Positions 14,859 through 24,089 of a DNA stretch of 24,089 nt are shown here, in pieces. Where the stretch lies: positions 1 through 24,089 of the forward strand of contig JBGTSD010000040.1 of assembly GCA_041940385.1 (NCBI GenBank), given 5' to 3'. Each line of letters begins with the position of its first letter. Within the stretch, counting starts at the first letter, position 1. A model generated the notes under the pieces. That model did no database searches. It was not told where the DNA came from and was given only the letters and a program-made list of their open reading frames with translations. The stretch is from JACVCK01 sp041940385. GTDB taxonomy: Bacteria; Planctomycetota; Phycisphaerae; Phycisphaerales; UBA1924. A program made the position numbers and the translations under genes.

Positions 14859-15236
14859 ATGGCGAACCTCGGCTACGACGGCGGCCTCACCTGCGCACTG
14901 CGCGTCCGCGACCTCGACAAGGCGATCGCGTGGTACCGCGACGTCCTCGGCTTCACCCTCATCAACAAGCTCGACGACCTCGCCTGGGCGGAAATGGCCT
15001 CGCCCGTCGCGCGCGTCAACGTCGGCCTCGGCGCCGCGGAAAAGGTCGACACCGCCGGTGGCGCCACGCTGACCTGGGGCGTCAACGACATCGACCGCGC
15101 CCGCGCCGAACTCGAGAAGCGCGATGTGCGCTTCGAGGGCGACACCATGACCATCGAGGGCATGGTCAAGCTCGCGACCTTCTTCGACCCCGACCACAAT
15201 AAGTTCATGCTCTACCAGGACCTGGCGCAGCACTGA
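14859..15236 (+). CDS. VOC-fold (glyoxalase/bleomycin-resistance-like) protein with lost metal ligands
   Basis: A 125-aa protein of the vicinal oxygen chelate fold, with two beta-alpha-beta-beta-beta units. The first has LTCALRVRDLDKAIAWYRDV and LGFTLINK; the second has LTWGVNDIDRARAELEKRDV and TFFDPDHNKFMLYQD. In glyoxalase-like enzymes a His sits seven residues before the first Asp and a Glu follows DPDGN. Here these are Thr11 and Met117. Glu45 remains. So a canonical metal centre is unlikely, and a ligand-binding or resistance-type role is possible. AAGGGA six bases before the ATG supports the start. It diverges from the tandem regulator, which probably controls it. It converges on alaS through a shared hairpin. 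Confidence 0.88.
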   Translation: MANLGYDGGLTCALRVRDLDKAIAWYRDVLGFTLINKLDDLAWAEMASPVARVNVGLGAAEKVDTAGGATLTWGVNDIDRARAELEKRDVRFEGDTMTIEGMVKLATFFDPDHNKFMLYQDLAQH

Positions 15237-15257
15237 TCACGCGCCCGATCCCGGTGA

Positions 15258-15261
<4 letters not shown>
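15233..15261. terminator. Hairpin between convergent VOC and alaS genes, built from both stop regions
   Basis: CTGATCAC (15233-15240) and GTGATCAG (15254-15261) are perfect inverted 8-mers around a 13-base loop. The left arm contains the TGA of the VOC gene and the right arm contains the TCA that is the alaS stop on the minus strand. There is no long T-tract on either side, so it may act as a bidirectional pause or as an RNA 3'-end stabiliser rather than a classic terminator. Confidence 0.5.
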
Positions 15262-18119
<2,858 letters not shown>

Positions 18120-18162
18120 CAGGCCCTCGCTTGGGAGGTCGGGTCAGGAAGAAAGGGTTGGG

Positions 18163-18168
18163 ATTGTA
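18163..18168 (-). promoter_or_regulatory. Candidate -10 element for alaS
   Basis: On the minus strand the string TACAAT matches five of six -10 positions, about 43 bases before the alaS start. No good -35 is visible 16-18 bases upstream. A 13-base palindrome, CGGCGTGACGCCG (18178-18190), occupies the -20 to -30 area and could be an operator, or the 3' hairpin of the preceding gene that ends at 18205. Confidence 0.3.
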
Positions 18169-18204
18169 GAGCGGGGCCGGCGTGACGCCGTTCGGCCGCG
18201 AAAC

Positions 18205-18630
18205 TCAGCGCAGAATCGACATCGCGCCGAGCAGGCCGCGATCCGTCAGACGCTCCGTCAGCGACGCCCCGAAGGACACCATCGACGCCTCGGTGATGAG
18301 CGCAGACCCGTCATTCGACGCCAGAGCGGGCACGATCGAGACGTCCGGCGAGATGTCCTGCAACGACCACCCGGAATCGCCCGGGACGCCGAGGACCATG
18401 CCGAACGCCGAGATCGTCGACTCCGTCTCGTTCCAGCCATGCGTCGCCGTCGAGGCCGTCTGAGCCCCGTTCACCCCCGCCCACGCCGCGGCGTCCGTCT
18501 CCGAAAACAGCGGCAGCACCATCATGCGGGGCCCGGACTGGCTGTTCCGAGCGATGACAGACGCCTCCGACACTCCGCCGGTAGAGACGGCGAGCGCGGC
18601 GACCACAGCGGCGTACGAAAAGCGATACAC
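18205..18630 (-). CDS. Small exported protein of unknown function (141 aa)
   Basis: I do not recognise this protein. The GTG at 18630 is preceded by AGGGAGGAG with an eight-base gap, a strong ribosome binding site, so I prefer it to an upstream start in the same frame at 18741. The N-terminus (YRFSYAAVVAALAVSTGGVS) looks like a signal peptide, with a likely cut before or near EASVIARNS. The mature part of roughly 115 residues contains two Trp-containing segments (AAAWAGVNGAQTASTATHGW and GVPGDSGWSLQDISPDVSIV), with many Ser, Thr and Ala and no Cys. It has no membrane anchor and no dockerin-like tag. A TTGACT at 18741-18736 could be a -35 element. It is flanked by alaS and the hydrolase gene on the same strand, but gaps of 85 and 147 bases suggest separate transcription. 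Confidence 0.65.
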   Translation of the reverse strand: MYRFSYAAVVAALAVSTGGVSEASVIARNSQSGPRMMVLPLFSETDAAAWAGVNGAQTASTATHGWNETESTISAFGMVLGVPGDSGWSLQDISPDVSIVPALASNDGSALITEASMVSFGASLTERLTDRGLLGAMSILR

Positions 18631-18777
18631 AGTCTCGACTCCTCCCTGGCAGCGAACCGACCGCCCCCACCCATCGGCCCGGTTTGCTGACTCCGTCACT
18701 CCTAGGCCCCCAAAGACTACTGATTGAGGGGAGCCAGTCAAGTGGAATTCGCCATTCCTGGCCGAATTCTGGCCTTC

Positions 18778-19491
18778 TCAGGGCTCCGCCTCGACCCGAT
18801 TTCGGATCGATCCCAGGCCGGAAATCCGGACTTCGACCTCGTCCCCGGCCCGCAAAAACCGCGGCGGATTCCGCGCCATCCCCACCCCCGACGGGGTCCC
18901 CGTCAGCACCAGCGTCCCCGGCACGAGCGTCGTCCCCCGCGAGAGCTCGGCCACCAGGTACGGGACCGAGAAGGTCATCTCCCCCGTGGACGCGTCTTGC
19001 ATCGTCTCCCCGTTGACCAGCGTGGTCAGGCGGAGGTCGCCGGGGTCGCGGACCTCCGCCGTCGGCGTGAGCCGCGGACCGACCGGGCAGAACGTGTCGA
19101 ACGACTTGCCGCGGCAGAACTGGCCCCCCGCACCCTCTTTCTGCCACCAGCGCGCCGAGACATCGTTCCCGATGCAGTAGCCGAGGACGAAGCTCAGCGC
19201 CTCACGCTCCGCCACGTCGCGGCACGGCTTGCCGATCACGAAGCCCAGCTCCCCCTCGAAGTCCACCTGCTCGCGATCCTGGCAGACCTTCGGGATCACG
19301 ATCGCGTCGCCATCCAGCGACGCGCTCGCCGGGTTCTTCGTGAAGATCATCGGACGGTCCGGCGGCTTGGCGCCCTGCTCCTTCGCGTGCTCGACGTAGT
19401 TGCGGCCGACGCCGATGATGTGCCGGATGGGCAGCGCGTCGCCGCCGGGCAGACGCACGGCCACGCCGAACGGAGTGCGGAATAGGTCCAT
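18778..19491 (-). CDS. Fumarylacetoacetate hydrolase (FAH) family protein
   Basis: Enzyme of the FAH superfamily (hydrolases, decarboxylases or isomerases of 2-oxo acids) acting in the cytoplasm. The 237-aa product has GVGRNYVEHAKEQG (with His35), MIFTKNPASAS, the metal-binding VDFEGELGFVIG (Glu79 and Glu81), and GYCIGNDVSARWWQ (Asp110 as third ligand). It also has FCRGKSFDTFCPVGP (Lys129) and the C-terminal VLTGTPSGVGMARNPP. All expected ligands are present, so it is probably active. Length fits small single-domain members such as acylpyruvases or 2-hydroxyhepta-2,4-diene-1,7-dioate isomerases; the substrate is not set by sequence. It starts 21 bases after the 644-aa gene on the same strand, so it may be the last gene of the ABC operon, though a functional link is not obvious. 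Confidence 0.92.
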   Translation of the reverse strand: MDLFRTPFGVAVRLPGGDALPIRHIIGVGRNYVEHAKEQGAKPPDRPMIFTKNPASASLDGDAIVIPKVCQDREQVDFEGELGFVIGKPCRDVAEREALSFVLGYCIGNDVSARWWQKEGAGGQFCRGKSFDTFCPVGPRLTPTAEVRDPGDLRLTTLVNGETMQDASTGEMTFSVPYLVAELSRGTTLVPGTLVLTGTPSGVGMARNPPRFLRAGDEVEVRISGLGSIRNRVEAEP

Positions 19492-19512
19492 GCCCGCCAG
19501 TGTACCCGCGCC

Positions 19513-21447
19513 CTACCGCCGCTCGATCGTCGCGTCTTCCTTGCGCGAGCGATCGTCCGTCTGACGCAGGAGGTCCTGCGCCCTGCGGAACTCCTCCATG
19601 TTCGCCGGCTCGGGGAACCACTGATTGAACAGCTCCCGCGGCATGCCCGCGGTGTTGGTCATGCTCGCCACCAGCGGGTCGTATGCCGGCTGCTGGAGCC
19701 AGATCGGCGCGCGACGGTACAGCAGCGCCGCCTGGTCGAGCGTCAGCCGCCCGCGCGACAGCAGGCCGACGAAGCTGTTCGCCGCTGCCTCCTCGAACGA
19801 ACGCGGGAACAGCTCCATGCGCTCCTGCTCGCCGCCGGCCATCGTGCGCCGGAGCTGCTGGTTCATGTACTCCTGGTGCACCCAGCGCGCGTAGTTGATG
19901 TTGCCCTCGAAGATCCGCCGGTTGCCGCGCATCAGCCCGCGCAGCATCGCGTTCTGCATCGCGCCGTCGATCTCCTGGATCGCGACCTGCGGCGTGTCGA
20001 TCTGCCCGCGCACCTCGTCCAGCACGAACTGATCGAGCGGCTTGCTGAAGTCCTCGAGCAGGCCGACCGAGTCGTTCAGATTCAGCCCCGGCCACGTGCG
20101 CAGCGTTTCGTAGTACTGCTGCGCCTTCTCGATCTCGCCGGAGCGATAGAGATACCGCACGGCGTCGCGCATGAAGTTCTCGTACCCCGCGCCGTAGGTC
20201 GTATAGATCCGGGCGCGCGACACCTCGGCCTGCGCCCGGTCCTCCAGCTCGCGCAGGACCGTCGCGTACACGGGGAAGAAGTCGGTGTTGGGCAGCGCGC
20301 TGTAGGCGTCGGTCAGGACGTCGTACTCGAGATCGCCCCAGCGCGCGATCTCCTGCACCGCGTGCAGCACCACGCGGTCGGTGTTGGTCATGTCGAAGTC
20401 CGCCGTGTTGCGACGGTCGAGCCCGCGCTCCACGCCCCGAACCGCCCAGTACAAGGCGTGCGTCGCCGGATGGCGCCAGTCGAGCGGCCCGTATCGCCGC
20501 GTGTACCGCAGCATCCGCGCCGGCTCCATGTGGTAGTCGTCGATGATGATCCGCTTGCGCACGTGCGGGATGAGCGCCCGCCACGCCGGCACCATCTCGT
20601 CCTCCGAGAGCAGGCGCGCCAGGCCGTCGTTGCGCGTCTCCTGGTTCAGCGTGATCAGCCCCTCGCGCGCCGCCCACGACTCCCGCAGCGCCAGGTGCAG
20701 CTCGAAGACCTCGAGCATGTGCAGGTCAAGCTCGAGCCCCGCCTCCTCCCTCAGCCGGCGCACCAGCGTCTCGACCGTCGGCTCGCGGCGGATCACTTCC
20801 TCCAGCGTCTCCGGCGCCTCGACCATCCGCGACAGCCAGCCGATGTAGCGCTCGTGCGTCTGCTGCTCCGTCTCGGCGCGCGGCGGCGGCATGCCCAGCA
20901 CGTACGTCCACTCCTCCGCGACGCGCCGCTTGTAGAACTGGTTCGCGTCGTCCGCGTAGCCCTGGATCTTGTGCACGAAGATCCACGCCAGCTCCTTGTG
21001 CAGCAGCGTGTCGTTCGGATTCTTCGGGATCCCCTGGTCGCGCAGCAGCTCGATGCCCGCCTTCACCCACAGCCACCGCTCCTCCGGCGTCTTCGTCGCG
21101 ACGGAGATGTTGTACGCCATGTTCCACGCCTGGAACGCCCACACCCGCGGGAAGCGCGGCTGGAGCCGCGTGATCGTCTTCGCCAGCTCGATCGACTCGT
21201 AGAACTTCCCCTCTTCCTTCATCTTGTTCGCGCGCAGCCACAGGATGTTCACGAACACGCCGCGGAACGCCCCGAGCGCGATCCCCGCCGCCACCTCCGG
21301 GGGATCGCCCGCCTCTGCGCGATCGGCGTACCCGAGCTGCGCCCGCCCCGCCGTCGCGCTCAGCGACGTGCTCAGCCCCGACGTGACCAGCAGCGCCAGC
21401 ACGGCGATGACCGCGGCGATGAGCTGGATTCGGGTGTCGCTGCGCAT
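19513..21447 (-). CDS. Membrane-anchored helical-repeat protein in ABC transporter operon (644 aa)
   Basis: I know of no assigned function. An N-terminal hydrophobic helix (about residues 8-29, IQLIAAVIAVLALLVTSGLS) acts as a signal anchor. The rest is almost wholly helical and soluble, probably outside the cytoplasm. The N-terminal part looks TPR-like: AFRGVFVNILWLRANKMKEEGKFYESIELAKTITRLQPRFPRVWAFQAWNMAYNI reads as paired helices. Later stretches (HKELAWIFVHKIQGYADDAN; then segments with YLYRSGEIEKAQQYYETLRT) continue the helical-repeat pattern. AGGAAGAGGAG four bases before the ATG gives a firm start. It lies 13 bases after the permease stop, so it is translated from the same transcript. 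Its position suggests a partner of the ABC system, for example a scaffold or substrate handler. Confidence 0.8.
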   Translation of the reverse strand: MRSDTRIQLIAAVIAVLALLVTSGLSTSLSATAGRAQLGYADRAEAGDPPEVAAGIALGAFRGVFVNILWLRANKMKEEGKFYESIELAKTITRLQPRFPRVWAFQAWNMAYNISVATKTPEERWLWVKAGIELLRDQGIPKNPNDTLLHKELAWIFVHKIQGYADDANQFYKRRVAEEWTYVLGMPPPRAETEQQTHERYIGWLSRMVEAPETLEEVIRREPTVETLVRRLREEAGLELDLHMLEVFELHLALRESWAAREGLITLNQETRNDGLARLLSEDEMVPAWRALIPHVRKRIIIDDYHMEPARMLRYTRRYGPLDWRHPATHALYWAVRGVERGLDRRNTADFDMTNTDRVVLHAVQEIARWGDLEYDVLTDAYSALPNTDFFPVYATVLRELEDRAQAEVSRARIYTTYGAGYENFMRDAVRYLYRSGEIEKAQQYYETLRTWPGLNLNDSVGLLEDFSKPLDQFVLDEVRGQIDTPQVAIQEIDGAMQNAMLRGLMRGNRRIFEGNINYARWVHQEYMNQQLRRTMAGGEQERMELFPRSFEEAAANSFVGLLSRGRLTLDQAALLYRRAPIWLQQPAYDPLVASMTNTAGMPRELFNQWFPEPANMEEFRRAQDLLRQTDDRSRKEDATIERR

Positions 21448-21460
21448 GGGGCTCCTCTTC

Positions 21461-23386
21461 CTACTTGCCCGAGTACACCGCGAGTTCGCGCTTCCGGAAG
21501 ATCGACCAGCCGATCACCAGCATCACCAGCGACGACGCCGCCAGCAGCAGCGCCCCGCGGATCGCCCGCCCCCACCCGATCAGGCGCCCGTCCGCCAGGC
21601 TCGACGCCAGATCCAGCTTCCCGTACCACGAGAACGCCCACGACACCGGCACCGCGATCGCCCGCGCCACCACCGCCACGTAGTCCACGCCCTCGGTCGT
21701 CTCCGACGTGTAGTACTCGAGCGACTCCTGCAGATACCCCGACGACTCGGCGATGAAGAGCACGCCCAGCGTCACCAGGCACGCGACGGGGAACGAGAGG
21801 AATGTGCTCGCCGCGATCGCCACCGCCGCGATGAACGCCAGCTTCATCCACACGACCAGCAGGATGCGCAGGTAGTTCAGCTCGTACCCGCCCGCCGTGT
21901 ACAGGACCTCCATCGCGTCCGGCTCGAGCGAGATCGAGCGCGGATTGCCCTGCCCGGTCATCGGGTTGCCGTTCCAGAGCTGCACGAAGAGCACGCCGTC
22001 CTCGTCGATCACCGTCGACGGCATGTCCATCGACTGGGTGGTGTTCAGCGTCACCTGCCGCTCGGACCGGACGCTGTCGCCCACCGCGAAGAAGACGCGG
22101 TAGAGCGTGCTGGGATTGTCGGCGCCGGCGTTGATCTTGTAGCGCAGCGTGATCGGCCGCCCGAGATCGCGCGCCCTTGCCAACCCGTCGAAGCGGAAGA
22201 TCTGGCTGTCGCCCACCGCGATCGTGCGGTACTGCGCCAGCGCCTGCGCCTCGAGCGCCTGGCGCATGATCGAACGCGCGTCCGACGTGATCTCGAACGT
22301 CGGGTCCTGCGAGCGGATGCGCTGCAGCTCGGTCTCGACCGCGTCGTCGAGCGCGCCGGGGTCCAGCGGCGGATCGAGGAACGGGACCGACGCCCGCGCC
22401 GTCAGCACCTGCGTCTCGAGGAGGATCCGGTCCAGCGACGGCTGCTGCGGCCCGTCCGCGCTGACGTACGCCCGCACCTCGCCCATCGCCGGCTCGTAGC
22501 GCAGCCGCTGGGCGAAGAGGAACACCGCCGCGCCCGTCACCGCCAGGAGCGCCGCGTTCAGCGCCACCACGCCCAGCCACTTGCCGAAGAGGTACTGCCA
22601 CGGCGTCACCGGCTTGGTCGCCGTCTGCCAGATGATCCGGTCGCGCTGCTCGAACGCCACCGACGCGATCGAGAAGAACGACGTCAGCAGCGCCAGCACC
22701 CAGAACGCCCCGCCCACGCCGTACTGCAGGAAAATCTGCACCCGGTACCGCAGCGGCTGGTCCGCATCGAGAAAGAACGGCAGCCCCGCCAGGAAGAAGA
22801 TCAGGAGCACGATGAAGACCATGCTGATCTTCATCCGCACCGCCTCGCTCAGCACGTTCCGCGCCACCGCGAACACCGGCGTCCCCGAGCCCAGCAGCGC
22901 GCGCAGCGCCTGCAGCAGCGTCGTGAACGCCGCGGCCAGGAAGATCACGCCCAGCAGCGCCTCGCCCCACTGACGTGTCGGCTCGAACGCGTACAGCGGC
23001 GCCGCGACCACGCCCGCCAGCGCCGCGAGACCCACGTACGTCAGCAGCACGCCCAGCCACGTCGCCAGGAGCGCCACGCCCGCCACCGCGATGATCCCAC
23101 CCACCACGCTCACCGTCGGGCTCGTCGCGCCCAGCGCATCACGCAGCGCCGACGCCTCGTCGTAGCCGCGGACCTGCGCCTGCGCTTCTTCCAGCGCCGC
23201 GGCCTCTTCCTGCGCCGCCTCCACGCCCGCCCGCACCGCCTCCGCCGTGTCCGGCGCCTTCGTCAGCACCACCCACGCGCCGATCGCCACGACCATCAGC
23301 GCCGCGATCACCACGCTCGCGCCGATCTTGAACGGACGCGTCCGCTGCGCGCGATGCAGTCGCGACAGCCACTCCGACGGCTTCAC
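21461..23386 (-). CDS. ABC-2-type transporter permease with large extracytoplasmic insert (641 aa)
   Basis: Membrane subunit of an ABC transporter. Membrane segments lie near residues 23-41, 92-135, 143-163, 186-206, 222-245 and 268-292, with four more in the last 130 residues. The segment FEQRDRIIWQTATKPVTPWQ (about 245-264), followed by YLFGKWLGV, matches the cytoplasmic coupling region typical of ABC-2 permeases. A soluble insert of about 220 residues (293-515) sits between membrane helices and should face outside. It is beta-rich in its second half, for example RPITLRYKINAGADN and VLFVQLWNGNPMTG. A charged Ala/Glu coiled stretch lies at 45-85. The start is GTG at 23386, overlapping the stop of the ATPase gene by four bases (GTGA), which indicates translational coupling. 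The transported substrate is unknown. Confidence 0.85.
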   Translation of the reverse strand: MKPSEWLSRLHRAQRTRPFKIGASVVIAALMVVAIGAWVVLTKAPDTAEAVRAGVEAAQEEAAALEEAQAQVRGYDEASALRDALGATSPTVSVVGGIIAVAGVALLATWLGVLLTYVGLAALAGVVAAPLYAFEPTRQWGEALLGVIFLAAAFTTLLQALRALLGSGTPVFAVARNVLSEAVRMKISMVFIVLLIFFLAGLPFFLDADQPLRYRVQIFLQYGVGGAFWVLALLTSFFSIASVAFEQRDRIIWQTATKPVTPWQYLFGKWLGVVALNAALLAVTGAAVFLFAQRLRYEPAMGEVRAYVSADGPQQPSLDRILLETQVLTARASVPFLDPPLDPGALDDAVETELQRIRSQDPTFEITSDARSIMRQALEAQALAQYRTIAVGDSQIFRFDGLARARDLGRPITLRYKINAGADNPSTLYRVFFAVGDSVRSERQVTLNTTQSMDMPSTVIDEDGVLFVQLWNGNPMTGQGNPRSISLEPDAMEVLYTAGGYELNYLRILLVVWMKLAFIAAVAIAASTFLSFPVACLVTLGVLFIAESSGYLQESLEYYTSETTEGVDYVAVVARAIAVPVSWAFSWYGKLDLASSLADGRLIGWGRAIRGALLLAASSLVMLVIGWSIFRKRELAVYSGK

Positions 23387-24089
23387 CGGCGTGGCTCCGC
23401 ATCGTCGGGACGATCCCGCTTCGTCAGCGACTCGATCACCCCGAGGTCCACATCCGCCGAGCGCTTCGGCGCCGGGCGATCATCCTTCTTCCGCTCCGGC
23501 GCCGCGCCCTTCGGCGCCTCCTTCTCCTCGAGAAGATCGCCGATCACCGACTCGTCCGGCCCGCGCTTCACCGGCTCCGGCGCCGCTTGCGCACGCTCCG
23601 GCGCCGCCTTCTCCGGCGCGCTCGCCTCGCCCTCGACCAGCCGCTGGATCAGCGACTCACCGTCGGTGGACTGGCCCATCAGGAATGCCGCGGTCGGACC
23701 GCCCGCCTGCGCGCCGCTGGTCTCGATCCGCTCTGTCCGCGCCTTGTCCACGATCTCGAGGAACAGGTCTTCGAGGCGCTGGCGCGGCTTGGCAATCCGG
23801 CGCACCACGTGCCCCGTCTGCTCGCGCAGGTACCGATCGACCGCCTCGACCTCGCTCGACGACAGCGCATCGGTCTCGATGATCGTCTTGTCGCCCGCCG
23901 TCAGCAGGTCGTCGCACGCGCCCTCGGCGCGGACCTTGCCGCCGTAGAGAATCACCAGCCGGTGCACGACGTCCTCGACGTCGGAGAGCTGGTGGCTCGA
24001 GAGCAGGATCGTCTTGCCGCGCCGCCCCAGGTCGAGGATCAGGTCCTTGATCTGGCGCGCGCCGATCGGGTCGAGGCCCGTCGTCGGCT
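23383..24089 (-). CDS. ABC transporter ATP-binding protein, C-terminal part (5' end outside window)
   Basis: The minus-strand frame runs from the window edge and gives 234 residues to a TGA at 23383. It starts in the D-loop just after Walker B (PTTGLDPIGARQIKDLILDL) and continues with the H-loop switch KTILLSSHQLSDVEDVVHRL and the usual GGKVRAEGACDDLL segment. The Walker A and signature motifs lie beyond the window. After the nucleotide-binding domain the protein has a family-typical C-terminal segment up to about LEDLFLEIVDKAR. A tail of about 120 residues rich in Pro, Ala, Glu and Lys follows (for example EGEASAPEKAAPERAQAAPE); it is unusually long and probably disordered. It pairs with the permease gene, which it overlaps by four bases. 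Confidence 0.93.
   Translation of the reverse strand, partial: PTTGLDPIGARQIKDLILDLGRRGKTILLSSHQLSDVEDVVHRLVILYGGKVRAEGACDDLLTAGDKTIIETDALSSSEVEAVDRYLREQTGHVVRRIAKPRQRLEDLFLEIVDKARTERIETSGAQAGGPTAAFLMGQSTDGESLIQRLVEGEASAPEKAAPERAQAAPEPVKRGPDESVIGDLLEEKEAPKGAAPERKKDDRPAPKRSADVDLGVIESLTKRDRPDDAEPRR

Noticed and set aside
14736..15233. Upstream extension of the tandem regulator frame
   Set aside because: It is antisense to the VOC gene and would span the AT-rich promoter region. The ATG at 14735 has a ribosome binding site.
18745..18769. GAATTCG/CGAATTC inverted repeat after the FAH gene as a terminator
   Set aside because: A 7-bp stem with no T-tract on the minus strand; too weak to call.

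Overview
This is a GC-rich, gene-dense chromosomal window, most likely from a planctomycete of the class Phycisphaerae. The lineage call is inference and rests on three things. A 57-residue gene at 9030-9203 looks like the short basic signature protein of the PVC superphylum. A secreted protein at 3066-3938 ends in a single dockerin-like EF-hand, a tail style common in Phycisphaerales. Flagellar genes (fliD, fliS, fliN) occur in a strongly C/G-ending codon background. I see no rRNA, tRNA, insertion sequence, prophage or CRISPR array.

Layout from left to right. The window opens with the 3' end of carB (pyrimidine/arginine biosynthesis), convergent with a bacterial-type glycogen debranching enzyme. 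A 282-base intergenic stretch (2784-3065) holds only a ribosome binding site and a small leader hairpin. It is followed by the secreted dockerin-like protein and a strong hairpin terminator. A flagellar filament-assembly cluster comes next: a 59-aa small protein, fliD with five internal repeats, and fliS. fliS converges on a class I/II aminotransferase. The minus-strand group acpS, 242-aa SPOR-like membrane protein, PVC small basic protein ends at a good intrinsic terminator. Divergent from acpS lies a lone fliN.

The middle holds an OPT-family transporter followed 19 bases later by a 254-aa two-helix membrane protein. A tandem winged-helix (HxlR-like) regulator then lies divergent from a VOC-fold protein, with face-to-face promoters in their 123-base gap. 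alaS follows on the minus strand. The right end is a minus-strand operon read from 24089 down: an ABC ATPase (N-terminus outside the window), an ABC-2-type permease with a large extracytoplasmic insert, a 644-aa membrane-anchored helical-repeat protein, and a fumarylacetoacetate hydrolase family enzyme. The first two genes overlap by 4 bases, and the next two gaps are 13 and 21 bases. A small exported protein of unknown function lies between this operon and alaS.

Most genes are ordinary core or flagellar functions. The places most likely to hide new biology are the ABC/644-aa operon, the OPT transporter with its codon-atypical and EF-hand-containing insert plus partner, the cysteine-free tandem regulator with a VOC protein that has lost metal ligands, and the short proteins at 4148-4327 and 9030-9203.
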